From Verrucomicrobiota bacterium (lineage in GTDB: Bacteria; Verrucomicrobiota; Verrucomicrobiia; Chthoniobacterales; Terrimicrobiaceae): a DNA stretch of 6,901 bases. The stretch is taken from contig JAPLTI010000024.1 of the NCBI GenBank assembly GCA_026398285.1, positions 1 through 6,901 of the forward strand. Reading direction: 5' to 3'. The notes beneath the pieces were generated by a model. It made no database searches. It was given only the letters and a program-made list of their open reading frames with translations, and was not told the origin of the DNA. How positions within the stretch are numbered: position 1 is the first letter of the stretch; every line of letters begins with the position of its first letter. This document shows positions 1 to 6,181 of this stretch, piece after piece. A program made the position numbers and the translations under genes.

Positions 1-495
1 AACCGTGCCGAGCAAATGGTGCAACAGCAACTCGCCTCCGCCCGCCAGACCGCCATCGCCCGCAACCGCCGCGTGGAAGTCCGCTTCTACAAGTTCGACA
101 ATCCGGACGATATCGGCACCACTCAAACTTTCTGTGCCCTGCAATCCTTCCTCATCGACGACCTCAACGCCGCCACCCCCATCGGCCGCCTCACCAAACT
201 GCCCGCCACAGTGCTTATAAACGAGTCGGCCGCGAATTCGAGTCTGTTCACGGTAAGCGACAAAACATGGACTGCTGGCACAGACCCTCAAATCACTTTG
301 CCTGGTGTCTCGACCTACACCGCCAAAGCCTTCCAATTCCGCCCCGATGGCTCGACTAGCCTTTCTTCAGCCAGCAATTGGTTTCTCACCCTCCACGCCG
401 CCACAGCCGGTGCCACAGCATCCTCACTGCCCCCAAACTTCGCCACCATCCAAATCGACCCCGTCAGCGGCGCCGTCCGCACCTACCGCCCGTAA
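1..495 (+). CDS. Verru_Chthon cassette protein D-like pseudopilin, 5' end missing
   Basis: The reading frame is open from the first base to a TAA at 493-495, giving 164 residues of a C-terminal part. The ATG at 16 is internal: the codons before it (NRAEQ) are in frame and read as part of a pilin-like helix. Recognisable pieces are LASARQTAIARNRRVEVRFY near the start, FRPDGS in the middle, then NWFLTLH and a C-terminal FATIQIDPVSGAVRTYRP. These match my memory of the Verru_Chthon cassette protein D family (TIGR02596), whose members begin with a prepilin-type cleavage and methylation motif and one membrane helix; that end would lie upstream. The arrangement resembles type II secretion minor pseudopilins of the GspH kind. 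Its job is unknown; family members usually sit with cassette proteins A, B and C, which would be expected to the left. The coding strand is strikingly C-rich and G-poor. A generic GspH-like pseudopilin is the alternative. Confidence 0.85.
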   Translation, partial: NRAEQMVQQQLASARQTAIARNRRVEVRFYKFDNPDDIGTTQTFCALQSFLIDDLNAATPIGRLTKLPATVLINESAANSSLFTVSDKTWTAGTDPQITLPGVSTYTAKAFQFRPDGSTSLSSASNWFLTLHAATAGATASSLPPNFATIQIDPVSGAVRTYRP

Positions 496-594
496 CAAAC
501 CAAGGAGCAAAATCGGTTCGACTCCCAAATACTTTCACCTATCATGAGCCCTCCTCCAGCATGGCCCAAATTTCTCCGATTTTAAATTTTCAAA

Positions 595-2007
595 ATGAAC
601 ATCCCAGCTCCTCAAACTCCCCAGCCGTCTAGTTCCACCGATTCGCCAGGGGTCTACACTGTTGGCACGCTAACCTACACGAAGATGGGACTGGTCTCGC
701 TCTTTGCGTGGCTGCTCTGGGGCGATTTTTGTTTTCAAGTCATGGAGTCGCTCAATCCGGCGATTATCCATCTCAAGCTGCGCTCATTGGATGCGCCGAA
801 TTGGGCGATTGCATTGATCATGGTCACGCTGCCGGGCATTTTGAACATGACCATATGCCCGTGGGTGAGCTTCAAGAGCGACAGGCATCGAGGGCCGTTG
901 GGACGCCGGATTCCCTTCATTCTTTATACACTGCCATTCCTGACCGCGTCTCTTCTTCTTCTCGGGTTCTCCGAGCAGATCGGCCGCGCGCTGCACGGCA
1001 TCCTGCCTTCATCTTGGGGTATGTCGATCTCAGCTGTCACCATCATCTGCATCGGTGTTTTCATGGTGTCGTTCAAATTCTTCGACATGTTTGTGAACTC
1101 GGTCTTCTGGTATCTGTTCAACGATGTCGTCCCGCACAATTTCCTCGGGCGTTTCATGGGACTCTTCCGCATCGTCTCCAGCTTCGAGTCGATGCTTTTT
1201 GGATTTTTCATCTTCAAGTATGCCGAGTCTCACATGACGGAAATTTATGTGGGTGCGGCGCTTGTTTATGCCATCGGCATGGGGCTCATGTGCTGGAAGG
1301 TGAAGGAGGGGGAATATCCCCCGCCGCCGGAATCCGAAGGGGGCCGCACGGGCCTCATAGCGGAGGTGAAGGTCTACATGGTCGAGTGCTACAGCAAGCC
1401 CTACTTCTGGAATCTCTTCCTCTGCACGGCATTCTGGGCCATAGCCGGAACGCTCGGCGTATTCAATGTCTTCCTGCAAAAATCCATCGGCCTCGATCTC
1501 GCGCAGATCGGTATGATCAGTGGGGCCGTGAGTTTCATGAACATGATGCTGACCTACCCGGCCGGCGCGCTGGGCGACCGCTTCCATCCCCTGCGTGTGC
1601 TCCTCTGGGTCAAGGTGATCAATTTGTTTTTCCTTCCGCTTGGGTTGATCTGGCTGTTCTTCGATTTTGCTCCGGCGACGGCGTTTTATGTTTCGATTTG
1701 CATCACTGCAGTCAACCTGCCGTTTGCGGTGCTCACGGAAGCGATGATGTTGCCAATGTATATGCGCGTCCTTCCACTCGAACGCTACGGGCAATTCTGC
1801 TCCGCCAACGCTCTGGTGCGCTCTGTGGCCACGATTGCGGGCGGTTTCGTCGGCGGCCTCTTCATGGATATGATGAAGCACCTCTACAACGGCAGCGACT
1901 ACGCCTACCGCTTCATCCCGCTCTGGAGCATCTTCTGGTCGGCCATCGCGCTCTTCTTCCTCTGGCGGTTGTATCAAGATTGGAAACGCCTGCCGCAGCA
2001 TGATTGA
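595..2007 (+). CDS. MFS transporter, SLC45/GPH-like (sugar:cation symporter type), substrate unknown
   Basis: A 470-residue integral membrane protein, the usual MFS length, with about 12 hydrophobic segments. Residues 1-30 are polar and proline/serine-rich. The first helix starts near residue 31 (MGLVSLFAWLLWGDF). The loop after helix 2 carries KSDRHRGPLGRRIPF (94-108), the motif-A variant typical of sucrose/SLC45 and glycoside-pentoside-hexuronide symporters. A degenerate copy, ALGDRF, sits at 325-330 in the second half. A charged, proline-rich cytoplasmic loop (about 236-265) separates the halves. By family it should move a small solute, plausibly a sugar, across the inner membrane with a cation; the substrate is not visible here. 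No sugar-metabolism gene adjoins it in this window. The ATG at 595 has no Shine-Dalgarno, only an AT-rich leader. The next in-frame ATG (685) would begin at the edge of helix 1 and lose TLTYTK, so 595 is preferred. Confidence 0.88.
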   Translation: MNIPAPQTPQPSSSTDSPGVYTVGTLTYTKMGLVSLFAWLLWGDFCFQVMESLNPAIIHLKLRSLDAPNWAIALIMVTLPGILNMTICPWVSFKSDRHRGPLGRRIPFILYTLPFLTASLLLLGFSEQIGRALHGILPSSWGMSISAVTIICIGVFMVSFKFFDMFVNSVFWYLFNDVVPHNFLGRFMGLFRIVSSFESMLFGFFIFKYAESHMTEIYVGAALVYAIGMGLMCWKVKEGEYPPPPESEGGRTGLIAEVKVYMVECYSKPYFWNLFLCTAFWAIAGTLGVFNVFLQKSIGLDLAQIGMISGAVSFMNMMLTYPAGALGDRFHPLRVLLWVKVINLFFLPLGLIWLFFDFAPATAFYVSICITAVNLPFAVLTEAMMLPMYMRVLPLERYGQFCSANALVRSVATIAGGFVGGLFMDMMKHLYNGSDYAYRFIPLWSIFWSAIALFFLWRLYQDWKRLPQHD

Positions 2008-2027
2008 TAAGCTCGTCGTCGAACAGT

Positions 2028-2056
2028 GTGCGCGGCATGGCTTGCCCGCCGCGTGC
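2028..2056 (+). terminator. GC-rich hairpin after the transporter gene, possible weak terminator
   Basis: The arm GTGCGCGGC (2028-2036) can pair with GCCGCGTGC (2048-2056): nine pairs including two G-U wobbles, with an 11-nt loop in which GG and CC could pair further. It begins 21 nt after the transporter stop. No proper T-run follows (AAGGTTTGAC), so intrinsic termination is doubtful; it may only stabilise the mRNA 3' end. Confidence 0.35.
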
Positions 2057-2061
2057 AAGGT

Positions 2062-2067
2062 TTGACA
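2062..2067 (+). promoter_or_regulatory. Isolated TTGACA, candidate -35 box for the cyclase gene
   Basis: A perfect TTGACA lies between the hairpin and the cyclase start. At 16-18 nt spacing the -10 position reads TCAGAGAG, which is a poor match to TATAAT. A promoter here is therefore tentative. If real, the cyclase would be transcribed separately from the upstream transporter, with a leader of a few tens of bases. Confidence 0.2.
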
Positions 2068-2112
2068 GGTCGCTTCGGAAGGCTCAGAGAGTGCGCATTG
2101 TTTTCTGATTTC

Positions 2113-2117
2113 GGAGG
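2113..2117 (+). promoter_or_regulatory. Shine-Dalgarno GGAGG that fixes the GTG start of the cyclase
   Basis: GGAGG lies 8 nt before the GTG at 2126, a near-ideal distance. It supports GTG as the true start of the cyclase gene. It is the only convincing Shine-Dalgarno before any complete gene in the window. Confidence 0.75.
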
Positions 2118-2125
2118 ATTTCTTT

Positions 2126-4378
2126 GTGGCTAAAAAAATATCTCATCTGCAGACGGTCGTTTCCGTTTTGGTTTTTTTCGTTTTTTGCGGGATTTGGACG
2201 CTGCTTTCCCAGCTTCCGCTGACTCCTTTCACTGAGAGTAAAAGTTTCCTTGGTCCGGATGGCTTTCTCGCTCCGTTTGAGAATCATTCGATTGATGCGC
2301 GGTTCAACTTGCGTGGATCGATGGATGCGCCGGTGAAGGTTTGCTATGTGGATGTGGATACGGAATCGATCAGCCGGCTTGGGAACTTTCCTTGGAATCG
2401 CGAGTATTTTGCGATCACGCTGGATGCGTTATTCCAGCACGGGGGGATCAAGGCTGCGGGCATGGACTTTGTTTTCTCCATGGCGGGGATTCCGGCGCTT
2501 GGGCGCGACGAGGCTGAGGCGGGGAGCAAGGCGCTCGGGAAATCCATTCACAAAAATAAAAATGTCGTCGCGGCCGCCACCTTTGGCACAAAGGGCGTCT
2601 TCCCGTTTGTTTTTCAAAAAAGCCAAATCAACCCGGAGGATGAAGCGCCCGAACTGCCGGCATTCCCGATTGTAGGGCCTACTTGGGGGCATGTGGGGCT
2701 GATCGATACGGTCGGCAACGATGTGCGTTATGTTCCGTTTTTTGCAAAGACCTCGACCCATACCTACTTGCCGATGTCGCTCAAGCTGGCCTTGATCTAT
2801 TGGGGCCTTCCCGCCTCGGCGTTGACCATCGAGGAGGATAAGCTGGTGGTGAAAAAAGATGACGGCTCCACGGTGGCGAGTATTCCCCTTCGCATGGGGC
2901 AACTTGCGGAGCCGAATTGGTTCGGTGCGTGGATGGAGAAGGACCACCACGCGAGCCTCGTGCATGTGATGGCTTTTGCTCAGGCGCTCCAAAATGGCAC
3001 CGAGGAGGAGAAGCAAATGGCGCGGGATTTTTTTGCACCCTTCAAGGACAGTGTGGTCCTCATCGGGCCGGTGGATCCTCTGCTCAAGGACATCAGCCTC
3101 ATGCCGCTGAATGGATCCCATGCCGTTCCTCGTGTCTCTGTGCACGGGAACCTGCTGAAAACGCTCCTCTCGGGACGATTCATTGAGCGTCCGCCGGTCT
3201 GGGTGAATTGCGCTTTGATCTTCCTGCTGGGCTTTGTGGCGGCGTCTTTCAGCATCGTGCCACCCCGGTTCAATGCACTCGCGAGGATTTGCGGGGCCTT
3301 GACGGTGCTGGGCTATATCGGCGCGGCGTTTTTACTTTTTTCAACGCATGATCTCATCATCCCACTCGTCGCTCCGGTGGGCGCCGCTCTCTCCTGCACC
3401 TTCTACGGAGCGCTGATCCACCTCTCGAACGAGCGGAGGCAAAAGCGCCGCATCACGGGTATGTTTGGCACCTACCTCTCACCATCCCTCGTCGAGAAGA
3501 TGGTGGACAGCGGGGAGGAACCAAAACTCGGTGGCATCGATGCCGAGATCACGGCCTTCTTCTCGGATGTCCAGGGATTCTCGGGATTCTCCGAGATGCT
3601 TACTCCGCAGCAACTCGTCGCGCTCATGAACGAATACCTGAGCGCCATGACTGATATTCTCATGGAGGAGGGGTGCTATGTGGATAAATACATCGGCGAC
3701 GCGATCGTTGGTATTTTCAACTCTCCGGTGGAGCTTGAAAACCACGCCCTCAAAGCCTGCGTGGCCACTCAACTTCTCCACAAGCGCCTGGCGGAATTGC
3801 GCATGAAATGGGCGTCCGAAGGCGACAAGTGGCCGCCTTTTGTTTCCAGGATGCAAATGCGTATCGGCACGAACACCGGGCACGCCACGGTGGGCAACAT
3901 GGGATCGGAAAAAAGATTTAATTACACAATGATGGGGGACATGGTGAACCTCGCCGCTCGCTGCGAGAGCGGTGCCAAGAGCTACGGCGTGTATACCATG
4001 GTCACCGGCGAGACCATGCGCTCCGCCGAAGCAGGGGGGGATGACTGCATCTTTCGATTTCTGGACAAAATCATCGTCAAAGGTCGCAGCGAACCGGCCG
4101 AGATGTATGAGGTGGTGTGCCTGCGCAAGGACCTCGATGCGGAGACGCAGCAGTGTATCGAATTGTATGCTGAGGGTGTCGAACACTACCGCAATCAGCG
4201 TTGGACTCCCGCACTCGATTGCTTCGAAAAGTCCGCCGCGCTTGAAACCAATCGTCCGGAGCGCAACCCCGATTCGCCGACCACTCCCTCGCTCGTGATG
4301 ATAGATCGCACCCGCTACCTCATGGCCAACCCGCCTGGAGCCGATTGGAACGGGGTGTATGTCATGAAGAGCAAGTGA
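2126..4378 (+). CDS. CHASE2-domain class III adenylate cyclase (IIIb type), membrane-bound
   Basis: A 750-residue signalling enzyme that should make cAMP from ATP in response to an extracytoplasmic cue. Order: membrane anchor (about 10-30); CHASE2 sensor (about 55-350, with VDVDTESI at 75-82, GNFPWNRE at 86-93, VHGN at 339-342 and SGRF at 349-352); three helices (about 358-378, 386-406, 410-432); basic linker; cyclase catalytic domain (about 446-664). Metal-binding Asp481 (FFSDVQGF) and Asp525 (KYIGDAI) are present, as are transition-state residues Asn608 and Arg612 (VNLAAR). The base-recognition pair is Lys521 and Thr601, the IIIb pattern, which favours ATP over GTP. Residues 674-707 look like one TPR-type helical hairpin, and the tail (about 728-748) is a common ending in this family. 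GTG start with a strong GGAGG. Sensor ligand and downstream cAMP receptor are unknown. The 5' part uses more T- and G-ending codons than the catalytic part. Confidence 0.95.
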   Translation: MAKKISHLQTVVSVLVFFVFCGIWTLLSQLPLTPFTESKSFLGPDGFLAPFENHSIDARFNLRGSMDAPVKVCYVDVDTESISRLGNFPWNREYFAITLDALFQHGGIKAAGMDFVFSMAGIPALGRDEAEAGSKALGKSIHKNKNVVAAATFGTKGVFPFVFQKSQINPEDEAPELPAFPIVGPTWGHVGLIDTVGNDVRYVPFFAKTSTHTYLPMSLKLALIYWGLPASALTIEEDKLVVKKDDGSTVASIPLRMGQLAEPNWFGAWMEKDHHASLVHVMAFAQALQNGTEEEKQMARDFFAPFKDSVVLIGPVDPLLKDISLMPLNGSHAVPRVSVHGNLLKTLLSGRFIERPPVWVNCALIFLLGFVAASFSIVPPRFNALARICGALTVLGYIGAAFLLFSTHDLIIPLVAPVGAALSCTFYGALIHLSNERRQKRRITGMFGTYLSPSLVEKMVDSGEEPKLGGIDAEITAFFSDVQGFSGFSEMLTPQQLVALMNEYLSAMTDILMEEGCYVDKYIGDAIVGIFNSPVELENHALKACVATQLLHKRLAELRMKWASEGDKWPPFVSRMQMRIGTNTGHATVGNMGSEKRFNYTMMGDMVNLAARCESGAKSYGVYTMVTGETMRSAEAGGDDCIFRFLDKIIVKGRSEPAEMYEVVCLRKDLDAETQQCIELYAEGVEHYRNQRWTPALDCFEKSAALETNRPERNPDSPTTPSLVMIDRTRYLMANPPGADWNGVYVMKSK

Positions 4379-4404
4379 TGGTTCCGACCGCATCCTTGAT
4401 GAAG

Positions 4405-4434
4405 GCTTGAGATCGATCAAAGTGGATTTCAAGT
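4405..4434 (+). other. Intergenic hairpin between the cyclase gene and dapF
   Basis: CTTGAGATC (4406-4414) pairs with GATTTCAAG (4425-4433), nine pairs with one G-U, extendable by a second wobble (4405 with 4434), around a 10-nt loop. It starts 26 nt after the cyclase stop. No T-run follows, so it is not a standard intrinsic terminator. It could be a weak terminator, an mRNA-end stabiliser, or chance. I recognise no lysine riboswitch here; the 103-nt gap is too short for one. Confidence 0.3.
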
Positions 4435-4481
4435 AACCTGGATTGCGAACCGGTTCCTTTGCGGTCTACTCTCTCGGCTGA

Positions 4482-5294
4482 ATGGATATTCGATTCACAA
4501 AAATGAACGGCGCAGGAAACGACTTCGTTGTCCTCGACAATCGCACACGGAGTCTCTCACTCGACGGCGCTGCCATAGCCCGTCTCTGTGACCGGCACCG
4601 AGGAATTGGCGCGGATGGATTGCTGGCCGTCGAGCCGGCCGACGGGGCTGCCGATTTCCGCATGCGCTACTACAATAGCGATGGCGGCGAGGCCGAGATG
4701 TGTGGGAATGGGGCGCGGTGCTTTGCAAGGTTCGCTGCGCGTCTCATGCCCGAGAAACCACTTTCCGTAAGTTTTGAAACGCAAGCCGGACTCATCACTG
4801 CCGCTCTGGAGGGCGAGTTGGTCGCTCTTGAAATGGGACGCCCGCAGGATTACCGCGCTGGGCAGTCTCTCACTCTGGGCGATTCCAAGCATCAAGTTCA
4901 CTTCCTTAACACCGGTGTCCCACACGCCGTGGTCTTTGTCCCTGATGTCGAAAAAATCGATGTCATGGCCCTCGGTTCGGCCCTTCGGAGGCACGATGCC
5001 TTCAGCCCTAAGGGCACAAATGCAAACTTCGCCCAGGTCCTCGCGCCGGACAGTCTCGTCCTCCGCACCTACGAGCGCGGGGTCGAAGGCGAGACGCTCG
5101 CTTGTGGCACCGGGGTCTGCGCCACCGCGCTTCTGCATTCAGTGGAATCCGGAGCGTCGTCGCCAATCCATGTTCGAGTTCGCGGTGGTGATACCTTGCG
5201 TGTCGATTTTCAAAGAAATCCCGACGGCAGCTTTGCCTCGGCGAGGCTCACCGGTCCGGCGGATTTTGTTTTCGAGGGCACCATTTCCCTGTAA
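4482..5294 (+). CDS. dapF: Diaminopimelate epimerase
   Basis: Cytoplasmic, cofactor-independent racemase-type enzyme that converts LL-diaminopimelate to meso-diaminopimelate, the form used in peptidoglycan and decarboxylated to lysine. At 270 residues it has normal length. The N-terminus FTKMNGAGNDF is the family hallmark. The two catalytic cysteines are both present: Cys74 in MCGNGARC and Cys208 in LACGTGVC, one in each half of the pseudo-symmetric fold. Substrate-contact segments YYNSDG (64-69), FLNTGVPH (141-148), KGTNANFAQV (177-186) and YERGVEGET (197-205) are intact. The ATG at 4482 places the conserved N-terminus correctly, but nothing like a Shine-Dalgarno precedes it (CTCTCGGCTGA). 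It heads the dap cluster, with dapA beginning 11 nt after its stop, so co-transcription is likely. Confidence 0.97.
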   Translation: MDIRFTKMNGAGNDFVVLDNRTRSLSLDGAAIARLCDRHRGIGADGLLAVEPADGAADFRMRYYNSDGGEAEMCGNGARCFARFAARLMPEKPLSVSFETQAGLITAALEGELVALEMGRPQDYRAGQSLTLGDSKHQVHFLNTGVPHAVVFVPDVEKIDVMALGSALRRHDAFSPKGTNANFAQVLAPDSLVLRTYERGVEGETLACGTGVCATALLHSVESGASSPIHVRVRGGDTLRVDFQRNPDGSFASARLTGPADFVFEGTISL

Positions 5295-5305
5295 CGATTC
5301 ACTCC

Positions 5306-6181
5306 ATGACATTCGCAGGAGCACACACCGCGCTCGTTACGCCATTTCGTAACGGCCAATTCGACACCGAAGCCTTCCGCCAACTCATCGAAGCACAGAT
5401 TGCAGGCGGCATCTCGGGCATCATACCCGTGGGCACGACCGGAGAGTCGCCCACACTCGACCACGATGAACATCTCAAAGTCATCGAGGTCGCCATCCAG
5501 ACTGCGAACAAGCGGTGTCTTGTCATCGCAGGCACTGGCTCTAATTCGACCAGCGAAGCCATTTCCTTGACCCAAGCTGCCGAAAAAGCGGGCGCGGATG
5601 CAGTGCTGCTTGTCGCTCCCTACTACAACAAGCCCAGCCAAGAGGGCCTCTACCGCCATTTCAAAGCCATCGCCGAGGCGGTGAAGATTCCAATCGTTCT
5701 CTACAGCATTCCCGGCCGTTGCGGCATCGAGATCGGAGTTGAAACCACGGCGCGGCTAGCCAAGGATTTCAAAAACATCGTAGCCATCAAGGAGGCTGGC
5801 GGCTCTGCGGAGCGCGTCAACCAACTGCGCAACGCCCTGCCTGCCGGGTTTGAAGTGCTCTCGGGTGATGACTCGCTCACGCTGCCCTTCATGTCGGTCG
5901 GCGCTGTTGGCGTCATCAGCGTGGCATCGAACATCATTCCAGCCGAAGTCGTCCGCATGGTTCGCCACTACCTCGCAGGTGAATCCTCCAAGGCCCTGGA
6001 GATTCATCAAAAGTATTACCCGCTCTTCAAAGATCTCTTCATCGAGCCGAACCCCGTCCCGGCGAAGTTCGTGCTCGCCCGTCTTGGCAAGATGACATGC
6101 GAAGTCCGCCTCCCTCTCTGCGAGATGGCCTCCGCCAGCGTCCAGCGCCTCACTGAAACCCTTTCCCGAATCGGTCTATGA
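5306..6181 (+). CDS. dapA: 4-hydroxy-tetrahydrodipicolinate synthase
   Basis: First committed enzyme of the diaminopimelate/lysine branch: it condenses pyruvate with L-aspartate-4-semialdehyde in the cytoplasm, forming a Schiff base. It is a TIM-barrel protein of 291 residues, close to the E. coli enzyme. Visible active-site residues are Thr44 and Thr45 (GTTGES), Tyr107 (PYYNKP), Tyr133 and Arg138 (LYSIPGR), and the Schiff-base lysine Lys162 (AIKEAGG). The residues lining the lysine feedback site of the E. coli enzyme are also kept at the same numbers (Ser48, His53, His56, Gly78, Asn80, Glu84, Tyr106), so inhibition by lysine is inferred. The start at 5306 lies 11 nt after the dapF stop with no Shine-Dalgarno. 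Its TGA overlaps the dapB ATG by four bases, which suggests translational coupling. Related pyruvate aldolases (N-acetylneuraminate lyase) are less likely given the DapA-type motifs and the dapF/dapB neighbours. Confidence 0.97.
   Translation: MTFAGAHTALVTPFRNGQFDTEAFRQLIEAQIAGGISGIIPVGTTGESPTLDHDEHLKVIEVAIQTANKRCLVIAGTGSNSTSEAISLTQAAEKAGADAVLLVAPYYNKPSQEGLYRHFKAIAEAVKIPIVLYSIPGRCGIEIGVETTARLAKDFKNIVAIKEAGGSAERVNQLRNALPAGFEVLSGDDSLTLPFMSVGAVGVISVASNIIPAEVVRMVRHYLAGESSKALEIHQKYYPLFKDLFIEPNPVPAKFVLARLGKMTCEVRLPLCEMASASVQRLTETLSRIGL

Noticed and set aside
16..495. ATG at 16 as the true start of the first gene
   Set aside because: The frame is open to base 1, and the family has an N-terminal prepilin signal and helix that would be encoded further upstream.
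540..545. TATCAT as a -10 box for the transporter
   Set aside because: The hexamer at the matching -35 distance (TTCGAC) agrees poorly with TTGACA, so a promoter is not supported.
509..583. Inverted repeat AAAATCGG / CCGATTTT in the gap before the transporter
   Set aside because: Arms of 8 bp are separated by 59 nt; too short and distant to propose a structure or operator.
708..2003. 431-codon open frame on the plus strand in another frame of the transporter gene
   Set aside because: Translation is rich in His, Arg and Gly with no domain; the transporter frame has clear helices and motifs.
1030..2058. 342-codon open frame on the minus strand opposite the transporter
   Set aside because: It is an antisense shadow of a GC-rich membrane-protein gene; its product is rich in charged and His/Arg/Glu residues with no recognisable domain.
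3479..4432. 317-codon minus-strand frame opposite the cyclase domain
   Set aside because: The opposite strand encodes an intact, highly conserved catalytic domain; this frame shows no family features.
4379..4481. Lysine riboswitch ahead of the dap cluster
   Set aside because: The gap is only 103 nt, shorter than the lysine aptamer, and none of its conserved junction sequence is recognisable.
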